The position numbers and the translations under genes are program-made. The notes under the pieces were generated by a model. That model had not been told where the DNA came from and did not search any database. It saw only the letters and a list, made by a program, of their open reading frames with translations. Of a DNA stretch of 15,343 nt, positions 6,745 to 12,251 are shown piece by piece. The DNA comes from an uncultured Rhodanobacteraceae bacterium (lineage in GTDB: Bacteria > Pseudomonadota > Gammaproteobacteria > Xanthomonadales > SZUA-5). Within the stretch, counting starts at the first letter, position 1. The number at the start of each line of letters is the position of its first letter. The DNA is taken from contig CALEZI010000097.1 in NCBI GenBank assembly GCA_937928755.1, forward strand, positions 1 through 15,343. Direction: 5' to 3'.

Positions 6745-7661
6745 CGCTTCAGTTCCGGCCGCCCGTTCACGTAATCGGCGGCGTCGATCACCCGGCCGCC
6801 GGCACGCTGCAGCTTGAGGATCGCCAAAGCGCCGTCGCCGCAGGCGATGGCAAGCCGGCTGCGGGTGGCACGTACCGGCGTGCCGGGCTCGCCGTGCGCA
6901 TCGACCGGCTCGGCGGCGTGGATGCGCACGCGTTCCCCGGCGATCTCGGCTTCCGCGACAGGCCACGGATTGAACGCACGAATCTTGCGGTCAAGCACCG
7001 ACGCCGACTCGTTCCAGTCGAGCAGCGCCTCGGACTTGTCGAGTTTGTGCGCGTAGCAGACACCCTCGGCGGGCTGCGGCGTCGGATCAAGCGACTCGCC
7101 ACACTGCAGGCGCATCAAGCCCTCGCGCAAGACCTCGGCGCCGAGCGCGGCGAGGCGGTCATGCAGCATCGCGCTGTTGTCGTCGGCGGCGATCGGCGTG
7201 CGTCGCTGCAGCAGTACCGGGCCGGTGTCGAGGCCGGCTTCCATCTGCATCAGGTCGACACCCGTCTCATTGTCGCCGGCGAGGATCGCGCGCTGGATCG
7301 GGGCCGCGCCACGCCAGCGCGGCAGCAGGCTGGCGTGCACGTTCCAGCAACCGAGGCGCGGCAGCGCCAATACCGCGCGCGGCAGAATCAAGCCGTAGGC
7401 GACCACCACCAGCAGGTCTGGCGCAAAGGCTGCCAGGCGATCCTGGGTGGCGGCATCCTTCAGCGATTCGGGTTGTTCGACCGGAATGCCCGCCACCAGC
7501 GCCCGCTGCTTGACCGGACTCGGTTGCAACTGGCGACCGCGGCCGGCCGGACGATCGGGTTGCGTGTAAACGGCGACGCAGTCGACGCCGGCGGCGAGCA
7601 CCGCATCGAGGCACGGCACCGCGAACTCCGGCGTGCCGGCGAATATCACTCTGAGCGTCAT
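6741..7661 (-). CDS. fmt: Methionyl-tRNA formyltransferase
   Basis: Fmt transfers a formyl group from 10-formyltetrahydrofolate to initiator Met-tRNA. The 306-residue product starts MTLRVIFAGTPEFAV, the family N-terminus. It has the folate-binding/active-site block HASLLPRWRGAAPIQ and the EAGLDTGPVL block. The catalytic triad matches the E. coli enzyme: Asn107, His109 and Asp145. The C-terminal tRNA-binding OB-like domain follows, with the FNPWPVAEA segment at the junction. The ATG at 7661 is chosen over a longer in-frame start at 7793 because the extra sequence is repeat DNA. It lies downstream of def on the same strand but 231 bp away, the gap being filled with repeat elements, so co-transcription is likely but unproven. 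Confidence 0.96.
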   Translation of the reverse strand: MTLRVIFAGTPEFAVPCLDAVLAAGVDCVAVYTQPDRPAGRGRQLQPSPVKQRALVAGIPVEQPESLKDAATQDRLAAFAPDLLVVVAYGLILPRAVLALPRLGCWNVHASLLPRWRGAAPIQRAILAGDNETGVDLMQMEAGLDTGPVLLQRRTPIAADDNSAMLHDRLAALGAEVLREGLMRLQCGESLDPTPQPAEGVCYAHKLDKSEALLDWNESASVLDRKIRAFNPWPVAEAEIAGERVRIHAAEPVDAHGEPGTPVRATRSRLAIACGDGALAILKLQRAGGRVIDAADYVNGRPELKR

Positions 7662-7704
7662 CGGCGTACACCAAACATGCGGCAAGTCATGGCTCGAGCT
7701 TGTT

Positions 7705-7726
7705 GTCCTTTGCGGACAGAAAACAG
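7705..7726. repeat. Fragment of the dispersed repeat between def and fmt
   Basis: The stretch from TCCTTTGCGGACAGAAAACA closely resembles 2534-2553 (copy B) and 188-206 (copy A). Only this core is recognisable, so it is a short remnant of the family or an independent copy of the same core motif. Confidence 0.45.
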
Positions 7727-7787
7727 CCGGCAGGATTACCCTGGAAACCAGCCACCCTTGGGGACCCTCTGGACAAGTCCCGCGACT

Positions 7788-7875
7788 CGTCATTGCGAGC
7801 GCAGCGAAGCAATCCAGGCATTTGATTTTCAGAGCATTTCTGGATTGCCGCGTCGCTTCGCTCCTCGCAATGACG
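7788..7875. mobile_element. CGTCATTGCGAG-type palindromic element (MITE/REP-like)
   Basis: The left end reads CGTCATTGCGAGCGCAGCGA and continues AGCAATCCAG. The right end is its near-complement, CTGGATTGC through CTCGCAATGACG, enclosing an AT-rich centre near 7818-7839. Terminal inverted repeats of about 30 bp around a small centre with no coding capacity fit a miniature inverted-repeat element. The CGTCATTGCGAGCGAAGCGAAGCAATCC family is a known dispersed palindrome in diverse bacteria. It sits between def and fmt, so it should be transcribed as a long hairpin in a def-fmt message. Confidence 0.85.
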
Positions 7876-7892
7876 ACTTGTTCAGAGGTTCC

Positions 7893-8414
7893 TTAGCCCG
7901 TCGCGCTGACCGGCGCCATCTGTCGCCGACGCTTGTCGAGCTTGCTCTTCACCATCTGCCGCTTCAACGGCGACAGGTAGTCGACGAACACCTTGCCGGC
8001 CAGGTGATCCATTTCATGCTGGATGCATACCGCCAGCAGGCCGCCGGCATCGATGCGCCGCAATTCGCCGTTCCTGTCGAGCGCCTCGACCACCACCCGC
8101 TCGGCGCGCTCCACGTCGGCGAACACGGTGGGCACCGACAGACAGCCTTCCTGGCAGGTCTGACTGCCTTCGGTTTCGACGATGCGCGGATTGATCAGCA
8201 CCAGCGGCTGATCCTTGTCTTCGCTGACATCGATGACGATCAGCTGCCGGTGGTAGTCGATCTGGGTAGCGGCCAGACCTACGCCGGGGGCGGCGTACAT
8301 CGTCTCGAACATGTCGTCGATCAGGCGCTGCAGCTCAGCGTCGATGCGTTCGACCGGCTTGGCGATCGTGCGCAGGCGGTTATCGGGAAACTCGAGGATC
8401 GGGAGCAGGGCCAT
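7893..8414 (-). CDS. def: Peptide deformylase
   Basis: Def removes the N-formyl group from nascent proteins, undoing the modification made through Fmt. The 173-residue product has the three deformylase motifs: GVGLAATQ near residues 44-51, EGCLS with metal ligand Cys91, and QHEMDH with His133, catalytic Glu134 and His137. The numbering is one off E. coli Def. The start at 8414 gives MALLPILEFPDNRLR, the family N-terminus. An in-frame ATG at 8456 would add 14 residues, but a possible -10 hexamer lies just upstream of it, which would leave that codon at the transcript's 5' edge. The C-terminus is slightly longer and basic (KSKLDKRRRQ). Confidence 0.97.
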   Translation of the reverse strand: MALLPILEFPDNRLRTIAKPVERIDAELQRLIDDMFETMYAAPGVGLAATQIDYHRQLIVIDVSEDKDQPLVLINPRIVETEGSQTCQEGCLSVPTVFADVERAERVVVEALDRNGELRRIDAGGLLAVCIQHEMDHLAGKVFVDYLSPLKRQMVKSKLDKRRRQMAPVSATG

Positions 8415-8458
8415 GGGCGTGATCTGAGGGCGCGCAGCCGCGAAGTCAATGGCCAAGT

Positions 8459-8464
8459 ATTGTA
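8459..8464 (-). promoter_or_regulatory. Possible -10 box for def
   Basis: On the minus strand GGCTACAATACT contains TACAAT, close to the sigma-70 -10 consensus, 45 bases before the def ATG. I cannot find a matching -35 at standard spacing, so this is tentative. Confidence 0.35.
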
Positions 8465-8498
8465 GCCGCTGCGTTTAGAGCAGGTGTTGGTCGCTGGT

Positions 8499-8539
8499 GC
8501 GGGTGTCGGCGGGTGCCCACACCCGCAACCGACACCCGC
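8499..8539. repeat. Large GC-rich hairpin between blaR1-like and def genes
   Basis: GCGGGTGTCGG at 8499-8509 pairs perfectly with CCGACACCCGC at 8529-8539. The inner arms CGGGTG (8510-8515) and CACCCG (8520-8525) also pair, leaving a four-base loop and a three-base bulge. That is 17 paired bases. It lies 45 bp past the M56 gene stop, so it may terminate that transcript or block read-through into def. It lacks a T-run on either side, so a palindromic repeat with mRNA-end function is equally possible. Confidence 0.75.
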
Positions 8540-8583
8540 CTTTCAGCAGCATGTTCACTTGCACTTACTTTCGCCGCACTACA

Positions 8584-10305
8584 CTAGCGTCGGCAAAGGC
8601 GCGTGCCGGTGGTTGTTTCGCAGCGTCGATTGCGCGGAGAAAGCTCGTCGTTGCGTTCCGGCGAACCGCCATTGACGACACAGATGCGCGTGCCGGTCAC
8701 CATCGAACAGCCCTCCGGCTCGTCGGCTGCGGCGCTCTGATCGCGGAACTCGAAACGGTGGCGCAGCGATTCGCCGGCCAGCTGTGTCGCGACATCCGTC
8801 GTGTAGCGCCACTGCGCCAGCGAAGCCTGCGCCGAGGCGATGAAGGCATCGGCGCCCGCGGGTGCTTTCAGCGTGGCGATGTCGGTGACCGCCCCATCGG
8901 CGGCCAGTCGGTATTCGAGTTCGATCGTGAGCGTCTTGCCGTCCAGTCGCGCGCCGCGCGGGAAAGTCGGCTTGACCCGGTACTGCGGCTCCGGTTCGCT
9001 TGCGCCCGGCAGCAGCACGGTCGCTGGCGACAACGCCGGTCGCGCGACTTCCGCCGCTGCTGCGTTCACGGCACTGGCAATCGGCGGCAGTCGTTCGATC
9101 GTCTTGTCCGCCGATGCAGGCGCCGGGACCCGGGCCGCAGTCGGACTCGGCGTGGCTGGCGGTGCCGCCCGCACATCGCCCAGCGGCGGCAGGCGCAACT
9201 GCCAGGTGTCGTTCGGCAACGGCGACGCGGCGGGCGGCGAGTAGGCAAACAACTGCGCCTGCGGCAGCGACAGATCGCGCGGGCCGGCGCCGGGCTGGAT
9301 CTGCAGCCCGCCGCCGATCACGCTCACCAGCACGCCGATGAACAGCGCCGGCAACACCACCTTCTGCAGCGCGCCGCGGTCGTTGCTGGTGCGCCCGGCG
9401 ATCCGCTGGACGCGCCACAGCAGGCCACCGGCCACCGCGCTGGGCGCCAGCAGCGGCGCGTCGTGACGGAACTCTTCCAGCGACAGCAGTGCCCGCGTGT
9501 AGTCCGCACGTCCGCCGGCGTAAGCGACCACCATGTCGTCGCAGCACGCTTCGCGCAAGCGACGCAGTTCCTCGCTCAGCCAGCGCACGCCGGGGTGGAA
9601 GAACAGCAACACCTCGAGCGCGATCTGCAGCCAGTTGACCAGGTAGTCGGCGCGCCGCAGATGGGCGATCTCGTGCGCCAGGATCAGCTTCAGTTGCGGC
9701 CACGGCATGCCGGTGGCCACGCTCAGCGGCAACACGATCACCGGTGCAAAGTGGCCGATCACGAACGGCACCCGTGCCACCGCGGAACTGACCACGGCGA
9801 TGGGCCGCGACACGCCAAAGTGGCGCGCCAGTTCGACCACCGGCGCAGCCAGCCCGGGTACGCCGACGCCAGCCGTTATCAGGCGCCGCAGCGCCAGTTG
9901 CGAACGCAGCAATCCACCGCCGATGGCGATCACCGCGAGCGCCCACAGCAACACCAGCAGCGGCAGCAGCGGTTCGATCAGGCGCACCACCGACGGTGTG
10001 GCGACCACCGTCGTCGCCGCATTGTCGAGGGCGCTGCCAGCCACCGGCAGTGCCGCATGGGCCGCGGCGATGGCTGCGGCGTCGGCATGGCTGCGCACGC
10101 TGTCGAGTTCGTGCGCGAAGGTCGCGGTCAGCGCCAGCACCAACGCCAGCAGGCAGCCAAGGCCCCAGGCGTAAGCCGTCTGCGGCGCATGGTTGCGCAG
10201 CCGCGCGGCGGGGACGGCATAGGCCGCGGCGGCCAGCGCGCCAAGCCATATCGAATGGATCAGCGTCCAGCCGACCGCATTGATCAGCAGCTCGAGGGTG
10301 TCCAT
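8584..10305 (-). CDS. BlaR1-like M56 membrane metalloprotease with TonB-type C-terminal domain
   Basis: This 573-residue protein has hydrophobic segments near residues 5-35, 45-65 and 110-135. The M56 zinc-protease core has HEIAH (His211, Glu212, His215) and a downstream EACCDD block holding the likely third ligand. A further membrane span lies near residues 315-335. The periplasmic part is a proline/alanine-rich linker and then a TonB-C-like domain, from YRVKPTFPRGARLDGKTL to SLAQWRYTT. It lacks the penicillin-binding sensor domain of true BlaR1. The extreme C-terminus has two copies of C-x3-TGTR-x-C (Cys533/542 and Cys562/571). In this family the protease senses an extracytoplasmic signal and triggers cleavage of a BlaI repressor; its partner is encoded immediately upstream, with stop and start overlapping as TGATG. 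Sensing of beta-lactams is not supported by the sequence. Confidence 0.88.
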   Translation of the reverse strand: MDTLELLINAVGWTLIHSIWLGALAAAAYAVPAARLRNHAPQTAYAWGLGCLLALVLALTATFAHELDSVRSHADAAAIAAAHAALPVAGSALDNAATTVVATPSVVRLIEPLLPLLVLLWALAVIAIGGGLLRSQLALRRLITAGVGVPGLAAPVVELARHFGVSRPIAVVSSAVARVPFVIGHFAPVIVLPLSVATGMPWPQLKLILAHEIAHLRRADYLVNWLQIALEVLLFFHPGVRWLSEELRRLREACCDDMVVAYAGGRADYTRALLSLEEFRHDAPLLAPSAVAGGLLWRVQRIAGRTSNDRGALQKVVLPALFIGVLVSVIGGGLQIQPGAGPRDLSLPQAQLFAYSPPAASPLPNDTWQLRLPPLGDVRAAPPATPSPTAARVPAPASADKTIERLPPIASAVNAAAAEVARPALSPATVLLPGASEPEPQYRVKPTFPRGARLDGKTLTIELEYRLAADGAVTDIATLKAPAGADAFIASAQASLAQWRYTTDVATQLAGESLRHRFEFRDQSAAADEPEGCSMVTGTRICVVNGGSPERNDELSPRNRRCETTTGTRLCRR

Positions 10306-10712
10306 CAGCGGCGCTCCTCGCTGTCGGCGTTTTCGATGTTGCGCAGCAGTTCGCGGATTTCGGCGAGCTCGCCGTCGTTGGCGCGTGGATCGTTGCCGAG
10401 CGCCTGCATCACCAGGCGCATGGCCGAGCCATCGAACAGTTTCGAAATCAGCGCGCCGACGAACGCGCGTTCGGTCGCCTCGCGCGAAACCGTTGCAGCG
10501 AAGCGATGCGCGCGCTGCGACTCGTCGCGGATCACCAGACCCTTGGCGTGCATGACCTGCAGCAGCTTCAGCGTGGTGGTGTAGGCGGTCTGGCGCGCAT
10601 CGCTCTGCAAGGTTTCATGGATATCGCGCACCGTGCAGGGCCCACGGTCCCACATCACCTTGAGCAGTTCGATCTCTGCTTCGGTCGGTTTGTGCACCTC
10701 GTTGCGGCCCAT
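10305..10712 (-). CDS. BlaI/MecI/CopY-family transcriptional repressor
   Basis: The 135-residue product has the winged-helix domain typical of BlaI/MecI: KPTEAEIELLKVMWD, then TVRDIHETL, then the recognition-helix region TAYTTTLKLLQVM. A wing with RAHRF follows, and then a dimerisation domain with REATERAFVGALISKLFDG. Length and layout match the family. It overlaps the M56 gene by one base, the usual repressor/protease operon. An AAGGA at 10721-10725 is well spaced from the ATG. Such repressors bind dyad operators in their own promoter and in target promoters, and are inactivated after proteolysis. Candidate sites lie upstream, shared with the divergent secreted-protein genes. The ligand and the exact cleavage site cannot be read from the sequence. 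Confidence 0.92.
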   Translation of the reverse strand: MGRNEVHKPTEAEIELLKVMWDRGPCTVRDIHETLQSDARQTAYTTTLKLLQVMHAKGLVIRDESQRAHRFAATVSREATERAFVGALISKLFDGSAMRLVMQALGNDPRANDGELAEIRELLRNIENADSEERR

Positions 10713-10725
10713 GTGTGCATTCCTT

Positions 10726-10740
10726 GCGATCGCCGATCGC
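10726..10740. repeat. Small inverted repeat in the blaI leader
   Basis: GCGATC at 10726-10731 is complementary to GATCGC at 10735-10740 with a three-base centre. It lies between the predicted blaI promoter and its ribosome binding site, so it could be a minor operator or leader hairpin; it may also be chance. Confidence 0.35.
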
Positions 10741-10760
10741 TGTCAAAGTCAACGACGCCT

Positions 10761-10788
10761 ATCGTAGCGAGTTTGCGCAGCGTTGCAA
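10761..10788 (-). promoter_or_regulatory. Predicted blaI promoter with an operator half-site
   Basis: On the minus strand TTGCAA (10783-10788) and TACGAT (10761-10766) are 16 bp apart, a reasonable sigma-70 promoter about 50 bp ahead of the blaI ATG. The -10 overlaps CTACGA/TCGTAG (10762-10767), the same hexamer that forms the inverted repeat at the divergent promoter. This suggests autorepression by the BlaI-type protein. Confidence 0.5.
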
Positions 10789-10808
10789 ATACTTGCGCTG
10801 TTTGGGGG

Positions 10809-10837
10809 TTGACAACCTACGAAGCTGATCGTAGTTT
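10809..10837 (+). promoter_or_regulatory. Predicted promoter of the tandem secreted-protein genes
   Basis: TTGACA at 10809-10814 is a perfect -35; TAGTTT at 10832-10837 follows after the optimal 17-bp spacer. Transcription would begin near 10844, about 25 bases before the first paralogue's ATG. An inverted repeat fills the spacer and overlaps the -10, so a bound repressor would exclude RNA polymerase. Confidence 0.65.
10817..10834. promoter_or_regulatory. Candidate BlaI-type operator CTACGA-N6-TCGTAG
   Basis: This is a perfect 6-bp dyad with a 6-bp centre (AGCTGA), placed between the -35 and -10 of the plus-strand promoter. The half-site recurs at the blaI promoter (10762-10767). BlaI/MecI operators are dyads with TACA/TGTA-type cores, so a TACGA/TCGTA variant is plausible for a divergent family member. 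Assignment to this BlaI is inferred from position only. Confidence 0.55.
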
Positions 10838-10868
10838 GAATTTGCCCACCGCAAACTGGAATACATCG

Positions 10869-11354
10869 ATGAAAGCCCTGACCCTGATTTTCCCCCTGGC
10901 GCTGAGTGTCGGCTTCTGCCAACCGCTGTTCGCCGCCGTCGAGAGCGCCACGACCAACGTGGTCGTGCAGTCGACGAAGTCGGTCAGCGAAATGTCGGAA
11001 TACGTCGAAGACGTCGATCGCCGCCTGCAGAAGGGCCGCTACGACGTCGTCGAAGACAAGGAGCGACAATGGATGATCGGGCGGATCGCCGATCTGCGCG
11101 TCGCGCTGCAGGCCGCTGATGTCAACGCGGCGCCGCCGGCCAGTCTGGTTGCGCTGGCCAGCGAGTTCGAGACCGGCATGATCAAGATCGAAGAGGGTGG
11201 CATCGTCTGTCGCCAGGAGCGCAAGACCGGCACGCGCATGGCGACTCAACGTTGCTTCACGCGCAAGCGCCTGCAGGAAGACACCCAGCGTTCGCAGGAT
11301 CAGTTGCGCGCGATGCCGCGCCCGCAGATGCCGCTTCCGCCCGGGGCGCAGTAA
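10869..11354 (+). CDS. Small secreted cysteine-motif protein, paralogue 1
   Basis: I do not recognise a named family. The 161-residue product begins with a clear signal peptide (MKAL, a hydrophobic stretch, then CQPLFAA), so it is probably periplasmic or secreted. The mature part is charged and probably helical (SVSEMSEYVEDVDRRLQKGR, then DKERQWMIGRIADLR). It ends in a conserved block holding exactly two mature-region cysteines, Cys114 and Cys129, as C-x5-TGTR-x4-C, which could form a disulphide. The tail is proline-rich. The ATG at 10869 has a weak TGGAA upstream at suitable spacing; a longer in-frame opening is rejected because it crosses the predicted promoter. It is divergent from blaI, shares its operator region, and has a close paralogue 40 bp downstream. 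Confidence 0.85.
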   Translation: MKALTLIFPLALSVGFCQPLFAAVESATTNVVVQSTKSVSEMSEYVEDVDRRLQKGRYDVVEDKERQWMIGRIADLRVALQAADVNAAPPASLVALASEFETGMIKIEEGGIVCRQERKTGTRMATQRCFTRKRLQEDTQRSQDQLRAMPRPQMPLPPGAQ

Positions 11355-11394
11355 ACTGCCGTTTCCCTTGTACCTCTTCCTCCGGAGTCCCGCG

Positions 11395-11880
11395 ATGGCG
11401 ATCAAGTCCCTGCTGCTGCCCCTCACGCTGCTCGCCGGTTTCGGCCTCAGCCAACCGCTCTGCGCTGCCGCCGAGAGCGTCACCACCAGCGTCGGCGTGC
11501 AATCGACCATGTCGGTGTCCGAGATCGCCGAGTACGTAGACGCCGTCGATCGGCGTCTGCAGAAAGGTCGCTACGACGTCATCGAAGACAAGGAACGCAA
11601 GTGGATGATCACGCAGATCGCCGACCTGCGCGCCGTACTGCAGAGCGCCAACGTCGCGGCGCCGCCGTCGGCAGACCTGCGCATGATGGCCAGCAACTTC
11701 GAGACCGGCATGATCAAGATCGAGGAGGGTGGCATCGTCTGCCGCCAGGAGCGCAAGACCGGCACGCGCATGTCGACGCAGCGCTGCTTCACGCGCAAGC
11801 GTCTGCAGGAAGACACCCAGCGCTCGCAGGACCAGTTGCGCGAGATGAGGCGGCCGCAGAAGTTGCCGACCGTCCAGTGA
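11395..11880 (+). CDS. Small secreted cysteine-motif protein, paralogue 2
   Basis: This tandem paralogue of the preceding gene is also 161 residues, with a signal peptide ending near CAAAES. The two mature proteins align without large gaps. They are near-identical over the last third, where ETGMIKIEEGGIVCRQERK and the TGTR block differ at only one position up to QDQLR. Cys116 and Cys131 form C-x5-TGTR-x4-C. The ribosome binding site CCGGAG (11382-11387) is well spaced from the ATG and stronger than that of paralogue 1. Only 40 bp separate the genes and no separate promoter is evident, so they are probably co-transcribed from 10809-10837. Function unknown; the context suggests an output of the adjacent M56/BlaI pair. 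Confidence 0.85.
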   Translation: MAIKSLLLPLTLLAGFGLSQPLCAAAESVTTSVGVQSTMSVSEIAEYVDAVDRRLQKGRYDVIEDKERKWMITQIADLRAVLQSANVAAPPSADLRMMASNFETGMIKIEEGGIVCRQERKTGTRMSTQRCFTRKRLQEDTQRSQDQLREMRRPQKLPTVQ

Positions 11881-11904
11881 TGCGCTGACCAGGACCCACG
11901 GCGA

Positions 11905-11953
11905 TTCTGCGTGCGTTGGTGCCCGCGATGCGGGAACTGACGCAAGCGCAGAA
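11905..11953 (+). terminator. Long hairpin downstream of the paralogue pair (possible terminator)
   Basis: Paired arms are TTCTGCG/CGCAGAA (11905-11911 with 11947-11953), TGCGT/ACGCA (11912-11916 with 11940-11944) and CCCGC/GCGGG (11922-11926 with 11930-11934). They are separated by a small bulge and an internal loop. It begins 25 bp after the paralogue 2 stop, where a terminator is expected, but no T-run follows. It may act with Rho or as an mRNA-end stabiliser. Confidence 0.5.
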
Positions 11954-11999
11954 CCTGCCGTCTGGGGACCGATTTTCGCCATTGCCGACGACAACACGT

Positions 12000-12038
12000 C
12001 TGCCCGGTACGCCGGGCAGCCGTCCGGGCGGCGCCCGG
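12000..12038. repeat. Two adjacent GC-rich hairpins with mutually complementary arms
   Basis: CTGCCCGG-TACG-CCGGGCAG at 12000-12019 is a perfect 8-bp stem with a tetraloop. CCGGGC-GGC-GCCCGG at 12024-12038 is a second 6-bp stem. The GCCCGG/CCGGGC arms of either hairpin can also pair with the other, so alternative folds are possible. Confidence 0.6.
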
Positions 12039-12068
12039 CCAGCCCGCAAATCCCGGCATACACCGAGT

Positions 12069-12085
12069 GACTCGAATCACGAGTC
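12069..12085. repeat. Inverted repeat GACTCG-N5-CGAGTC
   Basis: This is a perfect 6-bp dyad with centre AATCA, about 115 bp upstream of the lysM promoter. It could be a protein-binding site or a small hairpin; position alone does not decide. Confidence 0.45.
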
Positions 12086-12198
12086 CAGCAAGCAGCAGCG
12101 CAGTCTTTCAAGGCGCGAGACCCGCGGACCCCCTTCGATTCCCCCATCGAAAACGGGTGTCGCGCCACTTTCTTGTCAAATCGTGGTGCATGCCTCGT

Positions 12199-12226
12199 TT
12201 GCACCGGGACATGTTTCCGTTACACT
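12199..12226 (+). promoter_or_regulatory. Predicted lysM promoter
   Basis: TTGCAC at 12199-12204 and TACACT at 12221-12226 are 16 bp apart. Transcription would start near 12233, leaving a leader of about 20 bases with AAGGGAA (12237-12243) as ribosome binding site. This also argues against any longer LysM open frame. Confidence 0.6.
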
Positions 12227-12251
12227 GCGTAAGCCCAAGGGAATCAGGCAG

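Larger units (their letters stand above)
11881..12251. other. Intergenic region with several hairpins, no gene seen
   Basis: These 371 bp between paralogue 2 and lysM hold four inverted repeats (annotated separately) and the lysM promoter at the right end. The open frames through it are short or are upstream extensions of lysM without family similarity. I see no RNA gene I can name, though the density of hairpins would be compatible with a structured transcript. Confidence 0.6.

Noticed and set aside
6444..8465. A 673-codon plus-strand open frame opposite rsmB, fmt and def
   Set aside because: It crosses two intergenic repeats and three real genes on the other strand; no domain is recognisable.
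8497..10584. A 695-codon plus-strand open frame opposite the M56 gene
   Set aside because: Its translation is arginine/glutamine-rich with no family features, and it is antisense to a well-supported M56/BlaI operon; GC-rich third positions keep such frames open.
8584..10712. Beta-lactam resistance sensor (true BlaR1/BlaI)
   Set aside because: The M56 protein lacks a penicillin-binding domain and no beta-lactamase is nearby; it carries a TonB-C-like domain instead.
11395..11480. Lipoprotein signal in paralogue 2 (cysteine in QPLCAAAES)
   Set aside because: The residues before the cysteine do not fit a lipobox, which needs a small residue at -1; an ordinary signal peptidase I site is more likely.
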